Source: Macrosoma leucophasiata
Lineage: Eukaryota > Arthropoda > Insecta > Lepidoptera > Hedylidae
Assembly: GCA_036365455.1 (NCBI GenBank)
Contig: JAWQUS010000023.1
Location: 2,170,001 to 2,234,000, forward strand
Direction of reading: 5' to 3'
DNA: 64,000 bases
Under the pieces are notes generated by a model. That model saw only the letters and a list, made by a program, of their open reading frames with translations. It was not told the DNA's origin and ran no database searches. The translations under genes and the position numbers were made by a program. Below are positions 32,702 through 42,497 of the stretch, in pieces; the first letter of the stretch is position 1; each line of letters opens with the position of its first letter.

Positions 32702-32727
32702 ACTCAGTCAGTCAGTCAGTCAGTTAA
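32702..32727. repeat. (CAGT)n microsatellite
   Basis: There are five cagt units in a row. Confidence 0.85.
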
Positions 32728-32835
32728 TTATTTATTATCTCAATTAAACGAGTCACAAATAGTACTTCGAGTTAAACAATGGCTACTTTACCAGAACATT
32801 TACAATGAAATACACGTTTGGAACCATGTAACAGG

Positions 32836-32956
32836 CTCACTATCTATTACATGGCCCAAAATGTAACCGGAGAAACTAGGGTGTTTGCGTGCAAGCTTAT
32901 GCATGAACTTACTTCTGCCTACCCCTTCGGCGTTTACAGGCGTGAAGTTACGTTTT
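32836..32956 (+). repeat. S2 SINE 3' fragment
   Basis: It reads ttacatggcccaaaatgtaa, ccggagaaactagggtg, then cctaccccttcggcgtttac, aggcgtgaagttac. Confidence 0.7.
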
Positions 32957-33341
32957 ATACATGAAGAACACGCTTGTTTGCTGGCTTAATCAAGTACGTA
33001 TAACTGCTTAAATAAATACACCAAAAACACTGATTTAAAAACCGCAGCTTACCCGGCCAAATCATTAACCCGCGTGTACACTGTAAAACTGTGCGAAGGC
33101 TTTATTAAACGGGGACGTCGGCAAAGAAGATTTATACCGACACTCGGCGAATCAATTAGGTCGGATAGTAACTCGTATTTGGAAAAGTTTTTCAGACGCG
33201 ACTGTTAAGTCCTTTTTATTTCCGACAATTAGATTAGTGGTATTGAGTTTTCGTTTGTATTTGATTATTGCTCGGAGACATTTGAGATCATACTGAAGGT
33301 AGAGATCCAACTGTACGAGTTCGAGGCTTACTACCATTCGA

Positions 33342-33551
33342 CCATTTAGCGGCAGATAGGTTACATGACCTATCTGCCGCTAAATGGTAGTGTTCGGCAC
33401 TATCGTGTTCCGGTTAGATGATAATGTATGTTTCTGTAATAATTATCACAGAGACATGACACCTTAGGTCGCAGGGGTGGCCACGCATCTGCATTTTGAC
33501 CTCTGGTTTTTATGTAGTTGATATAGGCTTGCATCACTTAACACAAAAAAA
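33342..33551 (+). repeat. S1 fragment with a 19-bp palindromic end
   Basis: Diverged S1 sequence starts at 33369 (cctatctgccgctaaatgg) and ends in tcacttaacacaaaaaaa. Directly before it, 33342-33360 is the exact reverse complement of those 19 bases, with an 8-bp spacer, ttacatga. Confidence 0.75.
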
Positions 33552-33599
33552 CAGTTCTTATTATTGGACTGGTATGAGTACCTGCTACATTTTATTATC

Positions 33600-33751
33600 A
33601 TTTGAAGTGGCTAACAAGCACACATTTATGGCAAGTGCACACAGTAGCCAATGACTGTCTACATAAAATCAGAGATTTCATTAAAAATAGTTATCACTCC
33701 TGACGTCTAAGTTACTTTTTCTATGTACCAGAAATTACATAGAGTGCTGTA
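33600..33751 (-). repeat. Very diverged S1 copy
   Basis: The order gaagtggctaacaagcacac, ctacataaaatcagag, tatcactcctgacgtctaag, gtaccagaaattacat follows S1 with many changes. Confidence 0.5.
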
Positions 33752-33767
33752 TGAAATTTTAATAAAG

Positions 33768-33961
33768 TTTTTTTTTTATGTAATGTAAGTGGCAAACAAG
33801 CTTGCAGTTCACATTGATGTTAAGTGATGACTGCAGCCTACAGACACCCACACAAAGACCAAGCTCAAAATGCAGATGCGTTACTTCTCCTAAGGCCTAA
33901 GGTGTTATGCCTCTGTACCGGAAATTACAGGGCCATACATTACCACCTGACCGGAACACGA
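33768..33961 (-). repeat. S1 element, tandem pair, left member (truncated)
   Basis: It starts tttttttttatgtaatgtaa and stops at ggaacacga, where the next copy's T-run begins. It shares the private variants cctacagacaccc, caagctcaaa and gggccatacatt with the right member. Confidence 0.88.
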
Positions 33962-34246
33962 TTTTTTTTTTATGTTATGGAAAAAAAGCATGCAGTTCAC
34001 ATTGATGTTAAGTGATGACTGCAGCCTACAGACACCCACACAAAGACCAAGCTCAAAATGCAGATGCGTTACTACTCCTGAGGCCTAAGGTGTTATGCCT
34101 CTGTGCCGGAAATTACAGGGCCATACATTACCACCTGACCGGAACACGATAGTGCCGAACACTACCTTTTAGCGGCAAGTATATTAGCTAATGCGGTGGT
34201 GCCTACGCCTGCAAGCTCCGTCACTGGCGCTCTACCACCAGTAAAA
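33962..34246 (-). repeat. S1 element, tandem pair, right member
   Basis: It starts ttttttttttatgttatgga, reaches the family end ctctaccaccagt, and carries the same private variants as the left member. The two copies arose from one another or from one source. Confidence 0.88.
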
Positions 34247-34371
34247 GTTAAGTTGTAAGTTGTGATCCTGATCCAATATATGGTTGCTGTTTGTGCATTT
34301 TGTGCATCGTAAGAAATATTAAAATTTGCTACTGCCCATCTTGCGTTTTTGCACTTACTCCCCATTGGCAT

Positions 34372-34495
34372 AGTTTGACGGCCATTGTTCGGTAGACTGA
34401 CTGTACTACTGGAAGAATTCTCTTGCAGCAGAAAAAATCGTCAAGGGTCGTCAGGGGTCGTCAAATCCCGATGCCATAAATATTTTAGTCTTGTG
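34372..34495 (+). repeat. Repeat U7 fragment
   Basis: It contains tagtttgacggccattgttc, ggtagactgactgtactact, ggaagaattctcttgcagca and tcaaatcccgatgcc. Confidence 0.55.
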
Positions 34496-34651
34496 TTATT
34501 TTTCAAATATAAATCGCTAATCGCTATCAATTTTGTTTGAAATTTGACGTATTGTACTCTTTTTACAAGTGGCTTGTTTACCACTTTATAAAAAAAAGCA
34601 GGAGGAACTAATTATTACTTTAGCCCCTAAATATAAGTAAATCCCCAGATT

Positions 34652-34942
34652 TTTTTTACTGGTGGTAGAGCTCCAATGACGGTGCTCGCGGGCGTAGGCA
34701 CCACCGCGTTACCTAATATACTTGCCGCTTAATGGTAGTGTTCAGCACTATCGTGTTCCGGTCAGGTGGTAATGTACGTCCCTGTAATTTCCGGCACCGA
34801 GGAGTGACACCTTAGGCCTCAGGAGTGGTAACGCATCTGCACTTTGACCTTGGTTTTTGTGTGTCTATAGGCTGCAGTCATCGCTTAACATCAATGTGAA
34901 CTGCATGCCTGTTTTCCACTTCCATTACATTATTAAAAAAAT
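34652..34942 (+). repeat. S1 element, full length
   Basis: It runs from ttttttactggtggtagagc to ccattacattattaaaaaaa. The short tail is interrupted. Confidence 0.88.
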
Positions 34943-35530
34943 CTTCTTTCACCTACTCTATGTCGAAAGCCCAATATAGTTTCCAAGAGCCTTAACATTC
35001 AAATTACAACGACCTGAAATAATCACTTTCCATCATCCCAAACTACAAGAAATTCCTTGTGACAACATGAAAATAATCCCACAAACACAAACTGAATATT
35101 TGTCACAGCTAATTACTTCTCCAATTTGTAGGTTTTAAGAATTCCCTTTAATTAATTTTGGCTTTAATTAAAGCGCAGGCTTTTCGTAAATATGCTTAGG
35201 ATACCTAGTTTGAAACTTCAGTCTGCGCTGGCAAAATATTTATTCGGGTCAAACTTTTGAAATTGACTTACTTTTTGTGTACATCTACTTAAAATGGTTC
35301 AAAATTATAGGAAACTGTTTGAGTTCTTAGGTTTTCCGACGAACACACATGGAAATAAAACGATTTTTATGCCTTTGTTTTGTGTTATCTTAAACGCGTC
35401 TCTTTTATAGGACGTAAAAGGTGAATAGCAACTCCAATTGCAGTTGATTTTAAGATTATTCTAACTTATCCTTGAAGAACAATAAGAAATCAATTGTCAT
35501 ATTTTTCTGGTTGCTTGATGGATATATTAT
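34943..35530. other. No recognised feature
   Basis: This is AT-rich non-coding DNA. Confidence 0.35.
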
Positions 35531-35896
35531 AGGAGGGAGACGTACATATAGAGACTTTGTGTGAATGATAGTATCGGTGTAAAAATGAAAAAAGGCATGC
35601 TCCGATGGTTCGGGCATATAGAAAGAATGTCGAATGAGCGAATGACTAAACAGATATACAATGCGAATGTGGATGGTTGCAGAGGCCCAGGAAGACCAAG
35701 GCTGACCTACCATGACCAAATAGGTCGAGTTCTGTCTGATGGTGGGGTCAAAAGTCTTAGGAATCGGCGTGCATGTATGAAGAGAATGATGAAGGTAGAC
35801 GAGGCACGAGAGGTTTGTCAGAACCGGGATGTCTGGCGCTCTACACTCTCTGCCTACCCCGTTAGGGACCTGGCGTGAAGATACATACATACATAC
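35531..35896 (+). pseudogene. LINE reverse transcriptase C-terminus with (ATAC)n tail
   Basis: The frame reads MKKGMLRWFGHIERMSNERM, TKQIYNANVDG, RGPGRPRLTYHDQIGRVLSD, VKSLRNRRACMKRMMKVDEA and DVWRSTLSAYPVRDLA, then stops at 35876. This is the C-terminal end of an insect LINE ORF2 ('RWFGH-x-ERM ... GRPR' motif). One in-frame stop (TAG at 35549) precedes it, and everything upstream, including the catalytic core, is missing. The last bases, gacctggcgtgaagatacat, lead into an ATAC microsatellite at 35883-35902. Tails of the same family occur at 2075, 4478, 36505 and 50400. Confidence 0.82.
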
Positions 35897-35902
35897 GTAC
35901 AT

Positions 35903-35927
35903 ATACAAAGAAAGAAAGAAAGAAAGT
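35903..35927. repeat. (AAAG)n microsatellite
   Basis: The sequence aaagaaagaaagaaagaaag follows the LINE tail. Confidence 0.85.
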
Positions 35928-36114
35928 TTTTATGACAAACAATACATCATTAAGTACCTAAATAAATAATATGTTTTTACTATTCGTAATTTTTTTATCT
36001 ATTTTTAGAGAAGACAACTGAACACAAGTACAACGGTATGATGCATGTGTGAGACCAAAAAAATTGTACCCATCTCAGCTACCACTACAGCGCTGGTGTT
36101 ATGATGGGACCGCA

Positions 36115-36290
36115 AGCAGAGAATATGTAATAATACTACGTATAGAATGGACACTTCGACGTCCCACCCGATTTTCCCGCCTCACTCAACCTCCTCCCCT
36201 CTTATGGGCGACGGTTGGTATTTTCTACCAGCTACGCACACAGGTGCACGTACACACACGCAAATACACGTCACTGATTGATGCCTGTGT
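36115..36290 (+). repeat. Repeat U6, copy 1
   Basis: It reads gcagagaatatgtaataata, ggacacttcgacgtcccacc, ttatgggcgacggttggtat, gctacgcacacaggtgcacg and tacacgtcactga. Copies are at 46307-46468 (+) and 48770-48909 (-). It is GC-richer than its flanks. A 105-codon + frame crosses copy 1 but is not kept in the others. Confidence 0.6.
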
Positions 36291-36499
36291 AATAGAGACC
36301 AAGCGTTTGTATGGAATTTTGGCGGAGTGTCCGCGGTGTGCCGTAAGTGATATACGAGTATTATAATTCACTACCAGTCATAATGCTGTAGTTTCAAATA
36401 TTTCTGGACCAAGGCATCGTTGATTTATCTAACTTAAAAATGTCACTAAGCCAGTAGTAATGCTCTCTCTACTTTTTGTACATGCCTCGTGTTATCAAG

Positions 36500-36575
36500 T
36501 GGCTTGGAGGAAATATTTAGTGCTCGACGCTCTCTGCCTCCTTAATGTAGGGTTTGGAGTAAAGATACAGTTTGT
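36500..36575 (+). repeat. LINE 3' tail fragment (35.5-kb family)
   Basis: It reads gctctctgcctccttaatgt and agggtttggagtaaagatac. Confidence 0.45.
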
Positions 36576-36621
36576 ATTATTATTATTATATGTTACTTCT
36601 TCAGAAAAATAAAGATATAAA

Positions 36622-36837
36622 TATGGTTACATTTTATAAGGGCACGGTTTTTACTTACTCATAAAATTACACCAATAAATAACCATTCGAAGTAGGCGAG
36701 TATCCTGACAGGCGTTAAGAGTGAAAGCCTTCAATTCACGGATATTCATGTACTGTGCGTTTTGAATGAATTTAGAGAGCGTAATTAAAGAATCGTGTTC
36801 AGTAACGTACTTTGTCTCGTTTTATTTTTTAGTCGAA
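36622..36837. repeat. Local duplication U3, copy 1
   Basis: It contains gggcacggtttttacttact, gcgagtatcctgacaggcgt, cacggatattcatgtactgt and gcgtaattaaagaatcgtgt, and ends in tttattttttagtcgaagt, which looks like a 3' splice site. On the minus strand an open frame reads VTEHDSLITLSKFIQNAQYM, then NIRELKAFTLNACQDTR. Copy 2 keeps the same frame open. Confidence 0.55.
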
Positions 36838-37094
36838 GTGAAGGAGATAAATGTGTTTCTGCGGAAAACGTAATAAGACAAGACGAAGCATGTTCAGGGA
36901 ATGAGATGCCGGTTCTGTGAAGAATTTCATTAGGAATATTGCCACCGCCCCATAGAAGGGGCCTTATCTTTTGGTGTATGGGGCTGAACATGGAATATAA
37001 TAAATAGAAAAGATAGCGCGGAATGAGTAGAATAAAAAAAAACACATAAAAACAAGGGCTAAAAAGCTCCAAAAAAAAAACGAAAATGTAATTT

Positions 37095-37290
37095 AAAAAA
37101 ATAAAATAAAAAAAGCCCCCCAGCGAGTTTCCCTCAGTGCCACCATCCCCCCCAATTCAACCACGCCCCCGACGCTTCGGGAGCAGATAGGCTCGGGTAA
37201 GGAAACCCTCCTTCCCACCTCACGAACCTCTACCCCTGAACCATCCCCTTCCTCTGTTACGCTTTAAGTGCGGAGGGAGGGATGGTAATT
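37095..37290 (+). repeat. GC-rich repeat shared with 1434-1625
   Basis: It contains acgcccccgacgcttcggga, gcagataggctcgggtaagg and gtgcggagggagggatgg, and follows A-rich runs (37066-37112). This would fit the 3' UTR of a LINE on the minus strand or a tail on +. Confidence 0.5.
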
Positions 37291-37328
37291 ATTATTAGTA
37301 GCGGAATGAGCGAGCACCATTCTAGATC

Positions 37329-37480
37329 ATCACTCCAGCGGAAAGACGTCCACAGCTGGACAAAGCCTTCCCCAAAGACGCTCTCAACAGCGTCGTGCAT
37401 CATTAGGGGAGAATATGCTATAATCTACGTTTGGTAGGTGGATTGACAATCGCACTGGCGGTAGATTTACGCGAGACGGT
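37329..37480 (-). repeat. LINE 3' end ('ccttccccaaag' family)
   Basis: It contains cagcggaaagacgtccacag, ctggacaaagccttcccc and aaagacgctctcaacagcgt. Confidence 0.65.
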
Positions 37481-37513
37481 GCTTCTCATCCCGCGTTGTA
37501 AAAAAATATAGAA

Positions 37514-37747
37514 GTATGTCTACATTTTATATGGGCACGGTTTTTACTTACTCATAAAATTACACTTATAAATTCCCAATTCAATAAAACCACAATCGAA
37601 GAAAGCGAGTATCCTGACAGGCGTTAAGAGTGAAAGTCTTTAATTCACGGATATTCATGTACTGTGCGTTTTGAATGAATCTAGAGAGCGTAATTAAAGA
37701 ATCGTGTTCTGTAACGTCTTTTGTTCTTGGTTTATTTTTTAGTCGAA
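37514..37747. repeat. Local duplication U3, copy 2
   Basis: It is about 890 bp from copy 1 and highly similar in its right two thirds. The same splice-acceptor-like tttattttttagtcgaagt is at the end. The minus-strand frame again reads VTEHDSLITLSRFIQNAQYM, then NIRELKTFTLNACQDTR. Confidence 0.55.
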
Positions 37748-37761
37748 GTCTTCATTCAAGA

Positions 37762-37862
37762 AATCGAGATGAACTGCCCTCTGAGGTATGCCCTCGGTGC
37801 TACAATATGGGGTGGCGTCAAAAAGTCCTTCTGGGCAGGCAGCGCGTTGGCAACTCGGTAAA
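37762..37862 (+). pseudogene. CR1/Zenon-like LINE fragment
   Basis: The + frame contains DELPSEVCPRCYNMG and LLGRQRVGNS, matching WNELPSEVFPRCCNKG and ILSWQRIGDS in the longer copy at 61726-62165. It is a piece of the ORF2 C-terminus joined directly to duplication U3. Confidence 0.65.
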
Positions 37863-37899
37863 CATGTTAGTTTACAATCTTTAAAAAATCTAATCAGGT

Positions 37900-38630
37900 A
37901 TATCACTAACATAAAACTAAAGTTAATATACTAATGTAGGTAAGGACGTACCTAATTATCAGTTGAATATCTCATTTCCCCGTATACAAACTGATAGATA
38001 ACAAAAGCATACTTAGTATAGACAGTAGTAAAAATCTGCGTCATCTCAAAAAGGTATGCAAACCAACTCACACCCAATTTCGTATTGAAAATTAAATCGA
38101 CAGTCACCACAATAGTGCATTGTGATGTTAAATTTTTATATTCTGTATGAAGATGTATGGCCGACCGAAATATAGGGTGCAATTTCCTTAAACCTCGGCC
38201 GGTATGATGTATAAAACATTTTCAGAGCGGAATGCACCAATATGGCGTCGACGTAACATTCTAATGCGACTCTTGGGATTATTTTGAGGAGCGAGATGTA
38301 AGGCGGCCAACTTTTTGAAAATAGCATGCGGGACTTTGTGGATTGATAGGGTATGGTGAATGCGAAGTGTGAAGTTTTGTCAGTATACGTAACAAATTTA
38401 CATAAAAACACACAACTTGCATACTGAAGCCATTTATTTTTTTAAATTAATTCGTCACTAGAGTGACACTTTTTTACAAGAATGCAAAATGGAATAAAGC
38501 GAAAAAGCGATCACATATACACATACACACATTCGCAAATAGTTTTCAATTAAATTCACATAAGTATGTGTGTGAGTTGTGGGACTGAGTGGTTAATGGT
38601 TATGTAGTAGCTTGAAAAAAATAGGTATGG
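37900..38630. other. Minus-strand frames of unknown meaning
   Basis: Two overlapping minus-strand frames (76 codons, 37952-38182; 91 codons, 38136-38411) are open. They share no motif with a family I can name, and the surrounding DNA is repeat-rich. A degraded transposon is the likeliest source. Confidence 0.3.
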
Positions 38631-38649
38631 TATGGTACGTCAATGCATC

Positions 38650-38790
38650 GAATGCGGGACATGCGGGACACCTCCAGCGTTATGCGGGACTATTTTATTA
38701 ATTCTTGCAAAGCGGGATTACATCTAGCATTACGGGACGGTCCCGCAGAATCCGGGACGGTTCGCCGCCTTAGCGAGATGGGAACGTTAA
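38650..38790. repeat. Cluster of (g)cgggac motifs
   Basis: The heptamer gcgggac or a one-base variant occurs six times in about 110 bp (gcgggacatgcgggacacct ... tacgggacggtcccgc ... ccgggacgg). One more copy is at about 38330. The pair taaggcggcc (38291) and cgccgcctta (38765) is inverted, so this may be one MITE-like element of about 500 bp. Confidence 0.45.
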
Positions 38791-39140
38791 AAAGCATACA
38801 GTAAAAAATATGCCTACCGGAGATACCGAAACTCAGGTTGTGGGATAGTTCTGTGAAATAAATGTAAAACGTGTAACAGGATTAAATGTATAACCCGAAA
38901 CTAGTCAATTCAGAATCGATAACCGAATCAATTTCAGGCATTTTTGATATAGGCAATATTTGGTCCCAAAATTAATTACAGTTAAGAAATTTATTGAACC
39001 CATTTGATGAACAGTCAATGCAAACGAAAATGAGACTAACGTAAATCCAAAGTAAAATGTTGGTGTCAACAAGTTTGTAAAAACTCGTTGAGACGTGCTT
39101 CTATAGTAAATAATTATTAGAGAAATAAAATACTGGCATA

Positions 39141-39415
39141 TATTTTATTTTAAGAAAAATGGAAAGAAAAATTTGACTTCAGGCGAGACTCGAACTCGCT
39201 ACTCTGCTACCATAAAGCAATGCAATAAACGTGAAGGAAAGATTCGACAAATCGGGCAGAACTTCAGTAGCTCAATTGGAAGAGCGGCTGGACTAGATTC
39301 CCAGTAGGCCGCGAGTTCGAGTCTCGCCTGAAGTCAAATTTTTCTTCCCATTTTTCTTTAAATAAAATATATTTCACAAGCATGTGTTAATGCGAAATAA
39401 TATAAAATAAAATAC
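39141..39415. mobile_element. Foldback element F1 carrying a tRNA-like sequence
   Basis: The arms are aagaaaaatggaaagaaaaa plus tttgacttcaggcgagac (39151-39190) and their complement at 39320-39361, both including the 3' end of a tRNA-like fold. The outer right arm, tatttcacaagcatgtgtta plus atgcgaaataatata, matches in inverted form the outer left arm of the copies at 8498 and 54473. No protein is encoded. Confidence 0.75.
39261..39334 (+). pseudogene. tRNA-like sequence inside element F1
   Basis: This 74-nt stretch folds as a cloverleaf. The acceptor arm ACTTCAG/CTGAAGT is a perfect 7 bp, the D arm is GCTC/GAGC, and the T arm is GCGAG/CTCGC with loop TTCGAGT. The A box (tagctcaattgg) and B box (gagttcgagtctc) are good. 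The anticodon arm GCTGG/CCAGT leaves a 9-nt loop, actagattc, instead of 7, so I cannot read an anticodon. The same odd loop is present in the copy at 52703-52770, so it belongs to the family. This is more likely a tRNA-derived promoter than a working tRNA. Confidence 0.65.
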
Positions 39416-39419
39416 TGGC

Positions 39420-40445
39420 AATTCATATTATTAGCGAGTGTTAAATAAGTGTACGCAGGTTACGCTACATCACATTGCAACCGTGTGCGTGTGTGAATAG
39501 GTTCGTGTTTTATGTGCGGCCGTAGGTAGAGGTAAGGTAAGTATAACACACCTTTTTGGGCGCAACTATTATTTAAGCATCGATTATATATATCAACAAT
39601 TTAATTCAAATTCAGATGTAGAAATCTCTGAAATTATTACGAAAATTGACTTTTGTTATAGTAATTTTAAAATCGTAGTACTAATTGCTATGCACTGTGC
39701 TTTTGCAACTTGTAACAACGCCTAAAAATAGAAATCGCAAAATATATACTTGTCAAACATTTTATCGTTTTATTATCGATCCTTATAATCCAGCCAGCAC
39801 TTGGGTCTGCTCTCGACCAAATAAAAGAGGTTTTAACATGGAAAAAAACAAAAAGTTCGGCGTTTGCCCGAGTAAAATGCATTCAGATAATGAGAGAATA
39901 TTTCACAATGTCTGTATAATATTACAATAATATGGACTTTTTATATTTAGAACCAGCTGAACTGGTTATCTTGAGAAATCTAGAAAAGATCCTGACAAAT
40001 TTTTCTTTCTGATTTTTCTTTAATTTCTCAATTCACTCGCATGGATTCGCCAAATTTTCGCTTTCCCCGGAAATTCCAGGCCGTTGTCTGTTTAGGTACA
40101 TGATCCGCTTGTAAAGCTTAAGTTTTTGGATGATCGGTGATTTAATATCAACCAAAGTTGATGTCAATATGTGGCAGTATTCGCTTTCAAACAGCGTTAT
40201 AGGTTGTATTTTCGTAAAATAATCACCTGTGATATTTATGATTATTTAGTAGGTAAAAGTATGAAAGTTGGCTGACGCTCTGATCTTTTGAATCGCTCAC
40301 ATCACGTATAGTAGACTCAAGTTATACCATTTGAATAAAATGAAGATAAAAAACAATATTACTTAATATTTTTAACTAAACACTCACTATTCTTTAGGCA
40401 CCTTTATATTATCTCCAAAGAGTAGAAAGCCACCGAGAATCATCA
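39420..40445. other. No gene recognised
   Basis: This is AT-rich. A + frame of 81 codons (39685-39930) is open without a family match. Its stretch gagtaaaatgcattcaga is echoed at 45304 (gaataaaatgcattcagacg), so it too may be repeat-derived. Confidence 0.35.
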
Positions 40446-40447
40446 CT

Positions 40448-40738
40448 TTTTTTTTTTTATGTAATGGAAGTGGTAAACAAGCATGCAGTTCACGTTGATA
40501 TTAAGTGATGACTGCAGCCTATAGACACTTACACAAAGACTAAGGTCAAAATGCAGATGCGTTACCACTCCTGAGGCCTAAGGTGTTACGCCTCTGTGCC
40601 GGAAATTACAGGGCCGTACATTACCACCTGACCGAAACACGATAGTGCTGAACACTACCATTTAGCGGCAAGTATATTAGGTAATGCGGTGGTGCCTACG
40701 CCCGCGAGCGCCGTCACTGGAGCTCTACCACCAGTAAA
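40448..40738 (-). repeat. S1 element, full length
   Basis: It has an 11-T run at the left, all internal blocks, and ends ctctaccaccagtaaaaa. The 5' hairpin has one mismatch (gagcgccgtcac). Confidence 0.92.
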
Positions 40739-40798
40739 AAAATCTCAATATACCAACACAGGAGGTCTGTTACAAAAAATATAAGTACTCACACTTCT

Positions 40799-40985
40799 AC
40801 ATAAGTGTTAACGTGTACTCCAGATATCAAAAGCAAACTTAGCAGCGTCCCGCAATATCGTGTCGATCTGTCTTCATTTGTCTGAGACTGATCTATGGTT
40901 CCGCATAAGACGGTATTGTGTCTGTGTCGTGTATAAAACGGTTGGATGTGTCTTGAATGCCTTACATTATCTTCATTTAGTGGTA
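40799..40985 (+). repeat. Repeat U4, copy 1, with TATA-like box
   Basis: It contains agcgtcccgcaatatcgtgt, tttgtctgagactgatctat, cggtattgtgtctgtgtcgt, then TATAAAA at 40932-40938 and cggttggatgtgtcttgaat. Three copies in the same direction share this order (41305, 42228). The layout recalls a duplicated core promoter, but no downstream gene is visible. Confidence 0.5.
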
Positions 40986-41304
40986 TACTGATTTGTTAAT
41001 ATGTCACTTTTAACTCAAAATAGATAATCCTATTGGTTCACTGTGATTCCAACACTAGTAAAATGGCTAAAGCTTTTAAAACGTCAGGTATATGTAAAAA
41101 TGTGAACACTCCCTGACATCGAGTTTTGATTTCAATTGCTATAAATTTCTATAGAACCCTTGAACACAATTCATCTTAATCCAGAGACGATCTAACAAGA
41201 TCATAATCTTAACAAAATAAATTTAAAAATCACAAACATACACACTACTTTTAACTACACAAATAAAGTCTCGAATGAAGACAAACACTTAATCCTCAGC
41301 ATAG

Positions 41305-41490
41305 GTGTAAAGGTGTTACCCAGTTATGACAAATCCAAACTCGGCAGCGTCCCGCAATATCGTGTCGATCCGTCTTTATTTGTCTGAGCCTGATCTATGG
41401 TACCGCGTAAGATGGTATTGTGTCTGTGTCGTGTATAAAACGGTTGGATGTGTCTTGAGTGCTCTAGATTTTTTCTAGTGATTATTTTTA
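41305..41490 (+). repeat. Repeat U4, copy 2, with TATA-like box
   Basis: The core gcagcg lies 502 bp after copy 1. TATAAAA is at 41434-41440. Downstream similarity fades after tgtcttgagtg. Confidence 0.5.
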
Positions 41491-41499
41491 TTTTTGTAG

Positions 41500-41935
41500 A
41501 CATTATTTGAGAGGCGTACCTGTTTGAGCAATTTTTTTTTTGTTAAATTGAATGTGGCAGTTAGAATTTATGGTGCACATGGTACATTTAGGAAGAATTT
41601 TCTTATTGTGGTAAATTACAGATTGATTATGTAACTTCTGATAAAAAAGAACTCTGTCAAGGAAAATAAGTAAAGTATTAAAGAGATTCAAGAATTTAGT
41701 AGAGATAATATATAAAGGTTTGTCAGGATTTAATATAGTTTCTATCCATAAGCATCTCCACCTAAAACTGAGATTCAAAATTGCCCGCAAAAATTGAAAA
41801 TAGTGAGATAGTGCTCATAAATATTATGAAAACAAAGCTTTACACGTGGTTAAACAATAAATTAGTAGTTCAATCGATCTCCTACCGATCGCATAAGTGC
41901 GGAGGTTAATATCAAACCTCGACATAAGTCAAGAT
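41500..41935. other. Unassigned; minus-strand frame of 95 codons
   Basis: The frame at 41503-41790 has no recognisable motif and is rich in Lys, Ile and Leu, as expected of chance translation of AT-rich DNA. Confidence 0.3.
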
Positions 41936-41936
41936 T

Positions 41937-42107
41937 CATTTTTATTATGTTAAGAAAGTGGCAAACCAGCATGCAGTTCACATTGATGTTAAGTGATGAC
42001 TGCAGCCTATAGACACCCACACAAAGACCAAGGTCATAATGCAGATGGGTTGCCACTCCTGAGGCCTGAGGTGATAAGCCTCTGTGCCGGAAATTACAGG
42101 GCCGTAT
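41937..42107 (-). repeat. S1 element, truncated at gggccgta
   Basis: It runs from tttttattatgttaagaaag to ggaaattacagggccgta. It lies between U4 copies 2 and 3. Confidence 0.85.
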
Positions 42108-42172
42108 AAAACAACATTCAGGAAACAAAAGAGTCTTATTAAATAATCAGCTTGTGATTACAGTCCAATCCT

Positions 42173-42223
42173 CACTGTAAGACGAATCCTCAATGTCACA
42201 TACGTTGAAGATTCGTCTTACAG
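42173..42223. repeat. 16-bp perfect hairpin
   Basis: cactgtaagacgaatc at 42173 and gattcgtcttacagtg at 42208 are exact complements around a 19-nt loop, immediately upstream of U4 copy 3. Confidence 0.8.
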
Positions 42224-42227
42224 TGGG

Positions 42228-42414
42228 TTAAGGTGTAACCTAGATAACAAAAGCAAACTCGGCAGCGTCCCGCCAATATCGTGCCGATCCGTCTTTATTT
42301 GTCTGAGCCTGATCTATGGTTCCGCGTAAGACGGTATTGTGTCTGTGTCGTGTATAAAGCGGTTGGATGTGTCTTGAATGCCGAAGATATTTCCTTTCAG
42401 TGGTGCACTTGTTT
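42228..42414 (+). repeat. Repeat U4, copy 3, with TATA-like box
   Basis: It lies 918 bp after copy 2, of which about 171 is an inserted S1. The box reads TATAAAG at 42353-42359. It shares with copy 1 the downstream ttgaatgcc and tttagtggt/tttcagtggt blocks. Confidence 0.5.
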
Positions 42415-42497
42415 GACGATTATAGTAGTCCGGATATGGTATGAACTGGACAGCGGATTCTGTATGGTCCGAACCAAATCTGGCCGTGTGTAGAGGC

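Noticed and set aside
35456..35908. 150-codon minus-strand frame
   Set aside because: It is the antisense shadow of the LINE C-terminus on +, which has clear reverse transcriptase motifs.
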